A DNA stretch of 60,818 nt from Alkalicoccus saliphilus (GCF_003044065.1 NZ_PZJJ01000022.1:1-60818); one strand, 5' to 3'. Positions 1-9,037 are shown, numbered from the stretch's first letter. Program-made: numbers and translations. The notes: generated from the letters alone by a model not told the origin.

Positions 1-1
1 T

Positions 2-229
2 TTCATCAACAAACCATGGAAGGTCGTCTTCCCCGGCAAGAACTATGGGTTTGATAACGAAAAAACGAAAAAGACAGACCCATGGAGAATGAGTGAGAAC
101 GTGTCCAGAATTAGGGGGCCTAACCGAAACAGGCCTCTGATCGGACTTCGTTCGTTTCAAAAATATGCCCTTCTGCTTCCGCCACTGGAAGCCTCCGTAA
201 AAATTAAGTTCCTTTCCGCTGGTCCGTAA
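2..229 (+). other. Open frame entering from the left edge, unidentified
   Basis: Frame 2 is open from the window edge to a TAA at 227-229 (about 75 codons, beginning FINKPWKVVFPGKNYGF). It could be the 3' end of a gene that starts outside the window, or a decayed remnant. I do not recognise a family. No terminator follows it, and the rest of the stretch to 505 holds only the promoter region of the next gene. Confidence 0.25.
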
Positions 230-418
230 AAGTTCAGCCTCTGCATGACTGGTAAATAACAGCGGGAAGCTGCTCCGGATCTTCTGCTTGAACTTGCACC
301 TCCTGCTTTCATCGTTCATAAAAGGTTATTTGTATCATCACCTTCCTGTTTCCCCCTGTGACCAGTCCCGGTTATTAATGGGCATACGGAAACTATCAAC
401 CTCTTTCATTGAATTGTA

Positions 419-447
419 TTGAATTTTCAAAATAATTACATTATACT
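419..447 (+). promoter_or_regulatory. Sigma-A type promoter of the GPH symporter gene
   Basis: TTGAAT at 419-424, a 17-nt spacer and TATACT at 442-447, in AT-rich DNA about 60 nt upstream of the ATG at 506. Seen directly; start of transcription is inferred. Confidence 0.6.
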
Positions 448-459
448 TATAACAGTTAC

Positions 460-477
460 ATACCAACTGGTCAGTAT
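460..477. promoter_or_regulatory. Possible operator, imperfect palindrome
   Basis: ATACCAACTGGTCAGTAT lies just downstream of the -10 box of the symporter gene. The outer ATAC/GTAT and central ACCA/TGGT arms are symmetric, so a repressor could bind here. The factor is unknown and no regulator gene is adjacent. Confidence 0.3.
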
Positions 478-505
478 ATCTAATTATTAGAAATGGGGAG
501 ATGGC

Positions 506-1915
506 ATGTCGGCGAAACAGGAACAGGATGTCGCGGCTTTACAGGCTCTGCAGCAGGAAAGGCAGGCAGCCCAGCAGGAGCGGCCGGGCCATAAGGAAAT
601 GCTTCATTACGGGATGGGCTTTTTCGGGATTATTTTAATTTGGACGATGGTCGGAACGTTTCTCGCGTTTTACTATACGGATGTTGTCGGTATCTCTGCC
701 GGAGTCGTGGGAACGCTCATGCTTGTCTCCCGCCTGCTCGACGGCGTGACTGATATAGGCATGGGATCGGTCGTGGACCGGACAAAATCGAAACATGGAA
801 AAGCCCGGCCGTGGATTCTCTGGATGGCAGTTCCGTTCGCGGTATCGGGAGTTCTCCTCTTTGCTGTGCCTGACATCAGCATGACCGGCCAGATCATTTA
901 TGCGTACGTCACGTATATCCTGCTTATTTTAACGTATACGGCGATTTCGATTCCTTACAAAACGCTGCTCGGCCTGATGACGCAGGATCCGAAAGGCCGC
1001 TCCCTCGTTAATGTGTATACCGGCGTGTTCACGATGCTCAGCACGATTTTAGTTATGACACTCGCGGAACCGATTGCAAGTGCTATCGGCGGCGGGCTGG
1101 GCTGGACAACGATTGCTCTTGCGATCGGTCTTATTATCATCATTACGTGCTTTATGTCCTTCCGGTCAACGACAGAGCGGGTCGATGTGCAGCCGGCCAC
1201 CGAGCCGAAAAAGACCGTCCCTTTTAAAATTGAATTCAAGGCGCTGTTAACAAATAAGTTCTGGGTTATTATTACGATTTACTGCGTTCTCGCTTATACG
1301 CTGAATGCGCTTTTGACTGGTGCCGGCATCTACTACGCGACCTATATTTTAGGAAACAGCAGTTATTTTTCGTTCTTTGCCCTGTCGTTATTTTTACCGA
1401 CGATTATCTGTTTCTTTTTTGTAGGAAAACTGGCGGGCAGATTCGGCAAACGAAATATTGCTTTAGTTGTTTCCATCATCGCGATTTTCGGTTCGCTTAT
1501 TAAAATGATTGACCCCGCTAATCTAACAATTTTTTTAGCAGGGAATGCCATCCAGGGATTCGGATTAATTCCGGTTATCACGTTTTTATATGCGATGATT
1601 AACGACACGACGGAATACGGCGAATGGAAAACGGGCTTCCGGACAGCCGGACTCGTGAACAGCGCGGCCAGTTTCGGCATGAAAGTCGGTACTGGAATCG
1701 GCGGCGGATTGATCGGATGGATGCTTGCATTCGGCGGGTACCAGGGAGCGCTGGCTGAACAGACAGCCGCCGCAAACCAAATGATTCTTGCATTAAATAT
1801 TCACCTTCCGCTGCTGTTCACTGTGCTCCAGGTGATTCTGCTGTGGATGTATAAACTGGATAACCAATACCCGCAAATATTAGACGACTTAGGAAAACGA
1901 AAACTGGAAGAGTAA
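506..1915 (+). CDS. GPH-family sugar:cation symporter (MFS superfamily)
   Basis: Secondary transporter of 469 residues, the usual length for the glycoside-pentoside-hexuronide:cation symporter family, which imports melibiose-, xyloside- or glucuronide-like sugars with Na+ or H+. About 12 hydrophobic segments follow a hydrophilic Gln/Glu-rich N-terminus of roughly 30 residues. The family signature between TM2 and TM3 is clear at residues 79-103, with LDGVTDIGMGSVVDRT followed by a Lys/Arg-rich loop ending RPW. The start is the ATG after GGGGAGATGGC. It is a single-gene unit with its own promoter and a strong terminator; no glycosidase lies beside it, so the substrate is open. Family call is secure; substrate is not. 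Confidence 0.88.
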   Translation: MSAKQEQDVAALQALQQERQAAQQERPGHKEMLHYGMGFFGIILIWTMVGTFLAFYYTDVVGISAGVVGTLMLVSRLLDGVTDIGMGSVVDRTKSKHGKARPWILWMAVPFAVSGVLLFAVPDISMTGQIIYAYVTYILLILTYTAISIPYKTLLGLMTQDPKGRSLVNVYTGVFTMLSTILVMTLAEPIASAIGGGLGWTTIALAIGLIIIITCFMSFRSTTERVDVQPATEPKKTVPFKIEFKALLTNKFWVIITIYCVLAYTLNALLTGAGIYYATYILGNSSYFSFFALSLFLPTIICFFFVGKLAGRFGKRNIALVVSIIAIFGSLIKMIDPANLTIFLAGNAIQGFGLIPVITFLYAMINDTTEYGEWKTGFRTAGLVNSAASFGMKVGTGIGGGLIGWMLAFGGYQGALAEQTAAANQMILALNIHLPLLFTVLQVILLWMYKLDNQYPQILDDLGKRKLEE

Positions 1916-1943
1916 GGATCCGGCAGCACTTTCTGCACTGGAT

Positions 1944-1988
1944 AGAGCAGCAGGACGGGGAGTATTCCCCGCTCTGCTGCTCTTTTTT
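1944..1988 (+). terminator. Rho-independent terminator after the GPH symporter
   Basis: Long hairpin AGAGCAGCAG...CTGCTGCTCT with an inner CGGGGA/TCCCCG stem, followed by a run of seven T. Confidence 0.85.
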
Positions 1989-2131
1989 TCTGCCCCGTTC
2001 AGCCGCTGACGATTCACTCTGGTCTACGGCCGGCTGGTAATTTTCGATTAATCGAATCGGGTCGTATAGGAAATTTCCGGTTTTTGCAGGCAGCAAAGCA
2101 GACGTCTCATGAATAAACCTGCTTCCACCTG

Positions 2132-2159
2132 TTGTCCCTTCTCTTTCCTCCTTTATAAT
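2132..2159 (+). promoter_or_regulatory. Putative promoter of the PucR-like regulator
   Basis: TTGTCC at 2132-2137, 16-nt spacer, TATAAT at 2154-2159, about 70 nt before the start codon. The -35 box is weak. Apart from this and the terminator before it, 1916-2229 holds nothing recognisable. Confidence 0.45.
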
Positions 2160-2229
2160 AGAAGAAAAGACTCTGTATCGTCTGACATTCAAAACAACTC
2201 AGATATACGCGCAGAAAGAAGGAGATGGC

Positions 2230-3987
2230 ATGGAACATAACCAAAAGCTGATGAGCCTGATCGGTGCGGCAAGAACGCTGACGTCCTCTCTCGACCTGGA
2301 GACGGTGCTTCGGCAGCTGACGACCGAGGTGAGCCGTGTGATCGACGGCGCCCACGGGATTCTTTTGTTTCTATACGATGAAGATCACGACCAGCTCCGC
2401 ATCCGGATGACCGGCGGCTATTTTAAGCTCGGGGAAATGCGGCATTCTGTTCTCGCTCCCGGGGAAGGTATGAGCGGCTCGGTGTTTGCTTCGAGAAAGG
2501 GGCACATTTTCCGGTCTACGGAAGAAACAGAGAAAATGATGACAAATATCCGTCCCGAATCCCGGGAGGCCTATACAAAAGCGCTCGGCGGATACTTTCT
2601 CCCGACGAGCGTGCTGTCGGTTCCGATGATCGTACGCGATAAAGCGATCGGTGTGCTGACAGTGGATGCATTCGATGAAAAAATCACGTTCAATAAAGAG
2701 GACCTGGAGCTTTTGGAAACGTTTGCGTCCCAGGCTTCCATTGCGATTGAAAACGCCATCCTTTTCGCCCGCAACGAGCGGACGCAGATGATTCACGAAG
2801 CGCTGTCCAACGTAGCGCTCGCCCGCGGCGGTACGCGGGACATTACGCGTACGCTTGCGGATTTGATCGATGAAAAAGTCCTCCTCGTCAACGATGTGTT
2901 CGATCTTATGGAAAGCTCCTCCCCCGCAGCAAAAAGCAGTGCTTTAACGCTTTTGGAAACAGAAAAAGAAGCCGTGATTAATACGGTAAGCAGTAATAAC
3001 CCTTCCCTCTTCCAGTGGGAAACTCCGCACGGCTCTGAGCAGGCGGTTTTCTTTCCGATCCGCTCGGAAGGAGCGACGCTCGGCTATCTCGCTGTACTGA
3101 TGGACGGAGGCAGCCGGCTGGACCCGCTGGACCGGTTCGCTATTGAACAGACGAGCGTCGTGTTTGCCGGGGAAATGTCGAGAAGAAAGCGGGACATTAT
3201 TGAAGCGGCGGCTGCACGGGGCGAGCTTTTGATACCGCTGCTCGATTCAGAATGGCAGGATCTGTCGTACATGCAGATCGCCTCTCTTCCGTACCATCAC
3301 GTAAACGAAGCGGATTACATCGTTGCACACATTACCCTTATGCAGCCTGTAGAAACCGGTGAAACGAGCCCCCTCCTCCGCTATTTAACGAGAACGCTGC
3401 TTGAAGACGAAGAAAATACGTACATTCTTCACCGCGGCCAGGAATTGACGATTATGTTTACATTAACAGCGGCGGACGAAAAAAGTCTCTCCACTGTCCG
3501 GCGCCGGCTGGAGGAATTCACGGGCCAGGTGGAGCGCTATGCAAAGGTCCGGACAGCTTCCGGGATCGGCCGGACAGTCAAGCACTTGAAACACGTCCGC
3601 ACGTCCTACCGGGACGCCCTGAAATGCGCGGAAACGGCGAAAAGCGGCGGCGGCATTCTGTCTCCGGAGGACCTCGGCCCGGACCGTCTGTTTATGAGTC
3701 TCGAGCACAGCGAACTGGAAGGCTACGTGGAAGAAAAGCTTACGCCGATTCTAGCGTATGAAAAAGAGCGCGGAGCTTCTCTTCTTCCTTCTCTTGAAAC
3801 ATACCTCGATCATAACCAGTCGCTCCGCGCGGCTTCGGACGCGCTGTTTATTCACGTCAATACGCTGAAATACCGGCTGAATACGATTCGCACGCTGCTC
3901 GGAATCGACACGCTCGACGGGCGGACGCTGTTCGAACTGCAGCTCGCCCTTTATATTCGGCAGTACATGCAGAAAACTTCCAGATAG
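2230..3987 (+). CDS. GAF-domain transcriptional regulator with PucR/CdaR-type C-terminal HTH
   Basis: 585-residue cytoplasmic regulator. Residues about 15-180 form a GAF sensor domain (TSSLDLETVLRQLTTEVSRV..., SVLSVPMIVRDKAIGVLTVD). The middle is a second, weaker sensor/GGDEF-like region. The C-terminus (about 525-575, with LRAASDALFIHVNTLKYRLN) is the PucR-type helix-turn-helix of purine-catabolism and sugar-diacid regulators. The ATG follows AAGGAGATGGC. It sits directly upstream of and parallel to the amidohydrolase and TRAP genes, separated by a terminator, and so is the likely activator of that cluster. The ligand is unknown; a ureide or dicarboxylate is only an inference from the neighbours. 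Confidence 0.82.
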   Translation: MEHNQKLMSLIGAARTLTSSLDLETVLRQLTTEVSRVIDGAHGILLFLYDEDHDQLRIRMTGGYFKLGEMRHSVLAPGEGMSGSVFASRKGHIFRSTEETEKMMTNIRPESREAYTKALGGYFLPTSVLSVPMIVRDKAIGVLTVDAFDEKITFNKEDLELLETFASQASIAIENAILFARNERTQMIHEALSNVALARGGTRDITRTLADLIDEKVLLVNDVFDLMESSSPAAKSSALTLLETEKEAVINTVSSNNPSLFQWETPHGSEQAVFFPIRSEGATLGYLAVLMDGGSRLDPLDRFAIEQTSVVFAGEMSRRKRDIIEAAAARGELLIPLLDSEWQDLSYMQIASLPYHHVNEADYIVAHITLMQPVETGETSPLLRYLTRTLLEDEENTYILHRGQELTIMFTLTAADEKSLSTVRRRLEEFTGQVERYAKVRTASGIGRTVKHLKHVRTSYRDALKCAETAKSGGGILSPEDLGPDRLFMSLEHSELEGYVEEKLTPILAYEKERGASLLPSLETYLDHNQSLRAASDALFIHVNTLKYRLNTIRTLLGIDTLDGRTLFELQLALYIRQYMQKTSR

Positions 3988-3995
3988 CGCCTCCA

Positions 3996-4041
3996 GACAC
4001 GTCTCTTTGTCGGAAACCGACAAAAGGACGTGTCCTTTTTT
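3996..4041 (+). terminator. Terminator after the PucR-like regulator
   Basis: GACACGTC...GACGTGTC outer stem with an inner TTTGTCGG/CCGACAAA hairpin, then CTTTTTT. It separates the regulator from the catabolic operon. Confidence 0.8.
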
Positions 4042-4054
4042 GTCGAAATAGTAT

Positions 4055-4083
4055 CTGTCATTATATTCTGAATAGTCTATAAT
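4055..4083 (+). promoter_or_regulatory. Promoter of the amidohydrolase-TRAP operon
   Basis: CTGTCA at 4055-4060, 17-nt spacer and a perfect TATAAT at 4078-4083, 39 nt before the ATG at 4123. The poor -35 box fits a promoter needing an activator, plausibly the upstream PucR-like protein. Confidence 0.55.
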
Positions 4084-4122
4084 CAATACGCAACAACCGA
4101 TTATGAAGGCAGGAGGAAACAG

Positions 4123-5439
4123 ATGAAACAACAACTATTAAATGATTACAACACATCGCTCTCCCATTCAGGAATAAACGGAGAACGGCTTGCCTCCCGT
4201 CTCGATGAACTTTCCGCCATCGGAAGTACAGAAGACGGCGGCAGCTTCCGGCTCGCTTTCAGCCCGGAAGAAAAACAGGCAAAGGATCTTGCTGCTTCGT
4301 GGATGGAGGAAGCGGGAATGATCGTTCGCCGTGACGGAGCCGGAAATGTTATTGGACGTCTTGAAGGCTCCACCCTCCCCGGACGACGGGTAATGAGCGG
4401 CTCTCATCTCGACAGCGTACCGCACGGCGGACATTTTGACGGACCGCTTGGAGTGCTTGCCGCCATCGAAGTGGCCCAGGCGTGGAAAGACAACGGTGAA
4501 CAGCCTCCCCTTACGTTTGAAGCGGTCGTTTTCAGCGATGAAGAAGGCGCCCGGTTTCAAAGCGGCCTTTCCGGAAGCCTCGCGATGACCGGTGAAATTA
4601 ACCTGGAAGAAAAAGCGGGCCTAAATGACGAATCCGGCAGAAGCTACGAAGAAGTGCTGAGCGATCAGGGACTCGATCTCGATTCAGTCCGCCGGGCAGA
4701 AGAAGATTTTTCCGATGTGGAAGCTTTTCTTGAAGTACATATCGAGCAGGGAAAGCGTCTTGAAAAAGCGGGGCTCTCCACCGGGGTCGTTGAAGGAATT
4801 GCCGGCCCGGCGTGGTTGAAAGTCACTTTTACCGGACGGGCCGGACATGCCGGCAATACGCCGATGGACGACCGGGAAGATGCTTTGATTGCCGCCTCCC
4901 GTTTCGTGACCGAAGTGGAAAAAATTCCGGCAGCGATCAGCCGCACCGCTGTAGCAACCGTTGGAAAAATGCACGTCAAACCGAACGGCGTCAATGTAAT
5001 TCCCGGAGAAGTGACGTTAACTGTGGACATCCGGGACATTGATCAAAAAGCGAGAGACGAAGTTATCCGCCGCACGAAAGCGATGGCACAGTACATCGCC
5101 GATGACAGAGGGGTTGCCACTTCCACCGAAACAATGATGTCGACGCCTCCGCAGCCGGTGCCGGAGGAGCTGCTCGCACTCGGAGCGGAAGCGGTCGAAA
5201 AAACGCTCGGCACGAAGCCGTACATTCTGCCGAGCGGTGCCGGGCACGACGCGATGATTATCGGCAGAAAAGCTCCTTTTGCGATGCTCTTTACGAAAAG
5301 CCGGGACGGCGTGAGCCACCATCCCGCCGAATGGTCGTCGCTGTCAGACTGTGTGGAAACGATCCACGTATTGAAAGTATTGACGGAAGCCGTGATGACA
5401 CAGGCACAGACTAAAAACCAAGGGGGAAATATTTCATGA
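4123..5439 (+). CDS. Zn-dependent M20 hydrolase: N-carbamoylase / allantoate amidohydrolase type
   Basis: Cytoplasmic metallo-amidohydrolase of 438 residues, close to the usual 410-430 of the hydantoinase/carbamoylase branch of M20, which hydrolyses N-carbamoyl amino acids, allantoate or ureidoglycine-type compounds. Metal and substrate motifs are in order: GSHLDSVPHGGHFDG (about 98-112), DEEGARF (about 139-145), HIEQG (about 205-209) and SGAGHDAM near the C-terminus. ATG follows GCAGGAGGAAACAG. Its last codons overlap the next gene by the ATGA stop/start, so it is translationally coupled to the TRAP binding protein. The transporter therefore probably delivers its substrate. A paralogue lies at 54670-55902. 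The substrate cannot be chosen from sequence. Confidence 0.85.
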   Translation: MKQQLLNDYNTSLSHSGINGERLASRLDELSAIGSTEDGGSFRLAFSPEEKQAKDLAASWMEEAGMIVRRDGAGNVIGRLEGSTLPGRRVMSGSHLDSVPHGGHFDGPLGVLAAIEVAQAWKDNGEQPPLTFEAVVFSDEEGARFQSGLSGSLAMTGEINLEEKAGLNDESGRSYEEVLSDQGLDLDSVRRAEEDFSDVEAFLEVHIEQGKRLEKAGLSTGVVEGIAGPAWLKVTFTGRAGHAGNTPMDDREDALIAASRFVTEVEKIPAAISRTAVATVGKMHVKPNGVNVIPGEVTLTVDIRDIDQKARDEVIRRTKAMAQYIADDRGVATSTETMMSTPPQPVPEELLALGAEAVEKTLGTKPYILPSGAGHDAMIIGRKAPFAMLFTKSRDGVSHHPAEWSSLSDCVETIHVLKVLTEAVMTQAQTKNQGGNIS

Positions 5440-6554
5440 AAAAATCAGTTCGTCTTACACTCGGAACAGCAGCGGTGACACTCTTTCTTGCCGGATGCGG
5501 CGTGGAAAGCGGTAATAACGGAGGCAACGACAATACAGCGGCGGATAACAATGCGAATGAAGCTGCAGACAACGACGGCGGAGAGGAAAACGAAGAAGGT
5601 GAAACGTATGAAGCCGGTGACGGAGAGGCAGAGCATGAATTTCAGATCGGCTGGAACTCCGGTTTGGAAGATGATTCAAAAGGTGTCGCTGCCCAGGCGT
5701 TTATTGAGTACGTAGCGGAAGAATCCGACGGCGCCATCGCTTTTGAACTTTTCCCGAATGAAACGTATGCCACTTCCCCGGAAATGATCGAAGCTGTACA
5801 GGTCGGCGCGCTGGATATGGCGCTTCCCGGAGCGAATGAACTCGCAAGTGTCGTTCCGGAATACGCCGCCCTCTCCCTCCCGTTTTTAACGGAAGGTCCG
5901 GAGGAAGCCCACGCCGTACTGGACAGTGATGTCGGGGATCATCTGCTCGAGCTGAGTGAAGGAACCGGTTTTTATTCCCTGTCTGACGTCGAGCTCGGCT
6001 TCGCCCAGATTACGAACGATGTGCGTCCGATTGAAGAACCGGAAGACGTGGAAGGCCTTACGATCCGCTCCCCTGATGACGCCAGCCTGATTGAAACATT
6101 CAACACACTCGGCGCAAGCGTTTCTACGATGGCCTACACAGAGCTTTACAGCGGCCTGTCCCAGGGAGTTATTGACGGCCAGTTCAACCCGCTCCCGTCC
6201 ATTTACGATCAGAACATGCAGGAAGTGCAGGACTACTTGTCTGTAACGAACCACTCCTACTACTATTCCTACTTCATCATTCACGATGATTTGTTTGATG
6301 AACTGGATGAAGATCTGCAGGAAATCATCCGCCAGGGTGCGGATGAAGCCCGCCACGCCGCACGTGAATTTATCGCGGACGAAGAAGAAGCCGCACTGGA
6401 GCGGGCGGAAGATGAATTTGAAGTCGTCTCCTATCCGGAGCTGGAGCCGTTCCAGGAAGCAGTACAGCCTGTGTATGAAGAAATGGAAGACGTGATGGGC
6501 GAGGATATCATCAACAGAATGCAGGAGTTCCTCGAAGATTACCGCAGTGAATAA
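5436..6554 (+). CDS. dctP: TRAP transporter substrate-binding lipoprotein (DctP family)
   Basis: 372-residue extracytoplasmic binding protein. The N-terminus has a lipoprotein signal with lipobox LAGC (Cys at residue 21), then a very acidic Asn/Asp/Glu linker of about 45 residues, a pattern common in salt-adapted species. The mature part follows DctP: EFQIGWNSG start, NETYATSPEMIEAVQVGALDM, and the conserved Arg in GLTIRSP that binds a carboxylate in family members. It overlaps the upstream amidohydrolase by 4 nt and ends in a terminator. The small and large permease genes lie about 640 bp downstream beyond repeat DNA instead of being contiguous. Ligand is probably an organic acid or N-carbamoyl acid. 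Confidence 0.88.
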   Translation: MKKSVRLTLGTAAVTLFLAGCGVESGNNGGNDNTAADNNANEAADNDGGEENEEGETYEAGDGEAEHEFQIGWNSGLEDDSKGVAAQAFIEYVAEESDGAIAFELFPNETYATSPEMIEAVQVGALDMALPGANELASVVPEYAALSLPFLTEGPEEAHAVLDSDVGDHLLELSEGTGFYSLSDVELGFAQITNDVRPIEEPEDVEGLTIRSPDDASLIETFNTLGASVSTMAYTELYSGLSQGVIDGQFNPLPSIYDQNMQEVQDYLSVTNHSYYYSYFIIHDDLFDELDEDLQEIIRQGADEARHAAREFIADEEEAALERAEDEFEVVSYPELEPFQEAVQPVYEEMEDVMGEDIINRMQEFLEDYRSE

Positions 6555-6570
6555 TCATACCATATGAAAA

Positions 6571-6605
6571 GGGAGCTCCGTTCGTTTAAGGAGCTCCTTC
6601 TTCTC
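6571..6605 (+). terminator. Hairpin after dctP
   Basis: GGGAGCTCC...GGAGCTCC with a 9-nt loop and a TTCTTCTT tract. It may only partly terminate, letting transcription run toward dctQM. Confidence 0.6.
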
Positions 6606-6610
6606 AAAAA

Positions 6611-6818
6611 GCTGCGTTGAAAATAGCTCGTTTATGAGATAGGCATAACGCTGCTGCACTTGCGGCGGGGCTTACCCGAGGGCTTGTTCTCGACTAATTT
6701 TGGCGGGAGAACCGGCCGCCAAAATGGATTCTCGAACGGCGCTGATCCTCCGGGTGTCCCCGCCTTCGTTACACAGCGTTAGATATTTTCATTTTTCATC
6801 GGGCTATTTTAACTGCAT
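6611..6818. repeat. Palindromic MITE-like element (repeat C)
   Basis: An imperfect palindrome of about 205 bp. The ends match as inverted repeats (GCTGCGTTGAAAATAGCTCG at the left against the reverse complement of the right end), as do internal blocks (AACGCTG, GGCGGGG, ACCCGAGGG/CCTCCGGGTG). The centre is the hairpin TTTTGGCGG/CCGCCAAAA. No open frame of note. Seen once in this window; mobility is inferred from shape only. Confidence 0.55.
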
Positions 6819-6828
6819 CCATGTCTCT

Positions 6829-7155
6829 GTTAATGCTCCGTTTTGGTAGATGGGCACCCACAGCTCTTTCCACCTGCCGCGGAGAAAACTCTCGGCTGCC
6901 CTTCGTCCGGGAGTATCTTCCAGCTTTCTTTTCCGCAGGCGTCACCAAAAATCATCTTGGTGCCCTTTTAGTGAATGGTAAACTCTTCTCCTGAAAAGCA
7001 GGCGTTTCCACTTAGAATAGATCGCAAGACGAAGCGGAAACCGGCCCGTGGAAGAAGGAGATTGGAAGTTCCCGCAGGGTGTAAGCTCAAGGAAGCTGGA
7101 AGATCTCCTCCACGGCAGAGCGGAAGCGAAGTTTTCTGCATCTACCAACGCGAAA
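6829..7155 (-). repeat. Dispersed repeat family B, reverse copy
   Basis: Reverse complement matches 41945-42266 in two blocks: the CTGCCGTGGAGGAGAT...TCCTTCTTCCACGG block (here 7020-7150) and the GCGCCTGCGGA...GCGGCAGGTGGAAAGA...GGAGC block (here 6830-6960). It lies between dctP and dctQ. The open frame reading into dctQ from 6975 is repeat sequence, so the dctQ start was placed at 7191. Confidence 0.6.
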
Positions 7156-7190
7156 ATTTAACAGAGCTTTCCCAAAAAAGGAGGATACCG

Positions 7191-7733
7191 ATGACTGTAT
7201 TTCAGCCAAAAAGTCGTGCGGAACGTCTGATGGGAGGCGCTATTTACGGTATTGACCTTGTGTCGGCACTGCTGCTGGCGCTCCTGACGGCTGTCGTGTT
7301 CCTCGAGGTGTTCAGCCGCTATGTGTTTTCACTGCCGCTTGTGTACTCGAATGAACTGACGCTGCTTTTATTCCCATGGATGATTTTCATTGCCGGCGTT
7401 TCCGTGACGTTTCACGATAATCACCTTGCGATAACCTTTTTACGGAGGAAGATGCCGCCGAAAGTCCAGCAGGGAATGTTTTTGATTTCCAAACTGATCA
7501 TGCTGTTTTTCTCGATCATGATGACGTATGCCGCCTGGCTGTATACTGAAAATCAGGCAGGACAGGTCATGCCCGTCCTGCGCATTTCCCGCGGCTGGCT
7601 CAGTACGTCGATGCTTATTGCATTTGCCTTGATTTCACTCGTTCTTATTTATCATATTATCCGGATTGTACGCGGCAGAATGACGGTTCCAAGAGAGGAG
7701 GAGGATATCGATGCTGTGGCTGATGATAATTAG
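7191..7733 (+). CDS. dctQ: TRAP transporter small permease (DctQ family)
   Basis: 180-residue membrane protein with four hydrophobic segments, the normal size and topology of DctQ. Typical motifs are visible: FLEVFSRYVF, YSNELTLLLFPWMIFIAG and HDNHLAITFL. I chose the ATG at 7191 because AAAAAAGGAGG lies 7 nt before it; the frame is open further upstream to 6975, but that extension is repeat B DNA and lowers resemblance to the family. It overlaps the large permease by 23 nt. With dctP and dctM it forms an ion-driven tripartite importer. Confidence 0.88.
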   Translation: MTVFQPKSRAERLMGGAIYGIDLVSALLLALLTAVVFLEVFSRYVFSLPLVYSNELTLLLFPWMIFIAGVSVTFHDNHLAITFLRRKMPPKVQQGMFLISKLIMLFFSIMMTYAAWLYTENQAGQVMPVLRISRGWLSTSMLIAFALISLVLIYHIIRIVRGRMTVPREEEDIDAVADDN

Positions 7734-8985
7734 CTTCTTCGTTCTTCTTCTGATCGGGGTTCCGATCGCTTTTTCCATGGGGGCTTCTGCTCTATTGTAT
7801 TTCCTTATTGCAGGGCTTCCGATGGAAATGATGTCCCAGCGGTTTTTTTCCAACACCCAGTCATTCGCCTTTCTTGCGATTCCGTTTTTCATTTTTGCCG
7901 GAAGCCTGATGATTCAGGCCGGTATCGCCCAGCGTATTATTAAAGTTGCCGACTCGATGGTGCGTCAGCTGCCGGGCGGACTCGGCTGTGTGTCGGTCGT
8001 GACGAGTATGGGGATGGCCGGTGTTTCCGGGTCTTCCGTTGCCGACGCGGCTTCCACAGGTAGTGTACTTATTCCGGAAATGAAGCGGAAAAAATACGAC
8101 GCTCCTTTCGCGGCTGCGATTAACGCCTCGAGTTCGGTTGTAGGAATCATTATTCCTCCTTCGAGCACGATGATCATTATCGCCTGGCTTGCTGACCTTT
8201 CCGTCGGCGCGATGTTTCTGGCCGGAGTTATTCCGGGACTCATCGTCGGCCTTGCATACTTAGGTACGACCGTACTGATTGCGCTCCGCCGCGGCTATCC
8301 GAGCGAACCGCGCCCTACACTGAAGGAATTCGGACGAAACATCTGGAGTGCATCCTTCGCCCTTCTTCTCCCGATTCTTCTCGTCAGTGTAATCATTTTC
8401 GGTATTGCAACAGCGACAGAAGCCGCTTCGCTTTCTGTTGTGTATGCCCTTCTTGTCGGTTTATTGATCTACCGGACCTTGAACTGGGATAAGATTTTGT
8501 TTGCGATGAAGGAAACGGTACAGGGAACGGCGATTGTTATGATCACGATCTGTGCGTCGATGATCTTTACGTGGGTGCTTATTTCCGAAGGAGTGCCGGG
8601 AGTAATCTCCGAGGCGCTCGGAGGACTCGGCCTTCCCGGATGGGGACTGCTTCTCGTGATGATTGCGATCATGCTTGTCGCGGGCATGGTACTGGAACTC
8701 GTACCGAACCTGTTTTTATTTATTCCGATTTTCATGCCGATTGCGACAGAAACGATCGGGATGGATCCGATGCACTTCGCGATGATTATGCTCGTGACAC
8801 TTGCCCTCGGCATGTTCACACCGCCGGTCGGTGCGACGCTGTTTATTTCGTGCTTTATCGCAAAAATCAACATCGAAGACACGATCAAGGACGTAGCACC
8901 TTACTTCCTGACAGGTATTATCGTTATTCTCCTTATGTCCTTCGTACCGGGCACGAGCCTCTGGCTGCCGGGACTGTTTGAATAA
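7711..8985 (+). CDS. dctM: TRAP transporter large permease (DctM family)
   Basis: 424-residue polytopic membrane protein of normal DctM length, the translocating subunit. Family features: MGASALLYFLIAGLPMEM at the N-terminus, SLMIQAGIAQRII, GVSGSSVADAAS, IIPPSSTMII and NLFLFIPIFMPIA, repeated in two inverted halves. ATG follows GAGAGGAGGAGGATATCG and starts inside dctQ, so the two are coupled. A terminator follows 20 nt after the stop. Confidence 0.92.
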   Translation: MLWLMIISFFVLLLIGVPIAFSMGASALLYFLIAGLPMEMMSQRFFSNTQSFAFLAIPFFIFAGSLMIQAGIAQRIIKVADSMVRQLPGGLGCVSVVTSMGMAGVSGSSVADAASTGSVLIPEMKRKKYDAPFAAAINASSSVVGIIIPPSSTMIIIAWLADLSVGAMFLAGVIPGLIVGLAYLGTTVLIALRRGYPSEPRPTLKEFGRNIWSASFALLLPILLVSVIIFGIATATEAASLSVVYALLVGLLIYRTLNWDKILFAMKETVQGTAIVMITICASMIFTWVLISEGVPGVISEALGGLGLPGWGLLLVMIAIMLVAGMVLELVPNLFLFIPIFMPIATETIGMDPMHFAMIMLVTLALGMFTPPVGATLFISCFIAKINIEDTIKDVAPYFLTGIIVILLMSFVPGTSLWLPGLFE

Positions 8986-9003
8986 TTGGTTTATAAAAAT
9001 AAA

Positions 9004-9037
9004 CGCCCGCGGCGGTATTCCGCTGCGGGTGTTTTAA
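9004..9037 (+). terminator. Terminator after dctM
   Basis: CGCCCGCGGCGG tatt CCGCTGCGGGTG followed by TTTT. It stops the TRAP transcript before the convergent sortase gene. Confidence 0.75.

Noticed and set aside
6975-7190. 72-codon N-terminal extension of dctQ
   Set aside because: It lies within repeat B, has no ribosome site, and a better start with AAGGAGG is at 7191.
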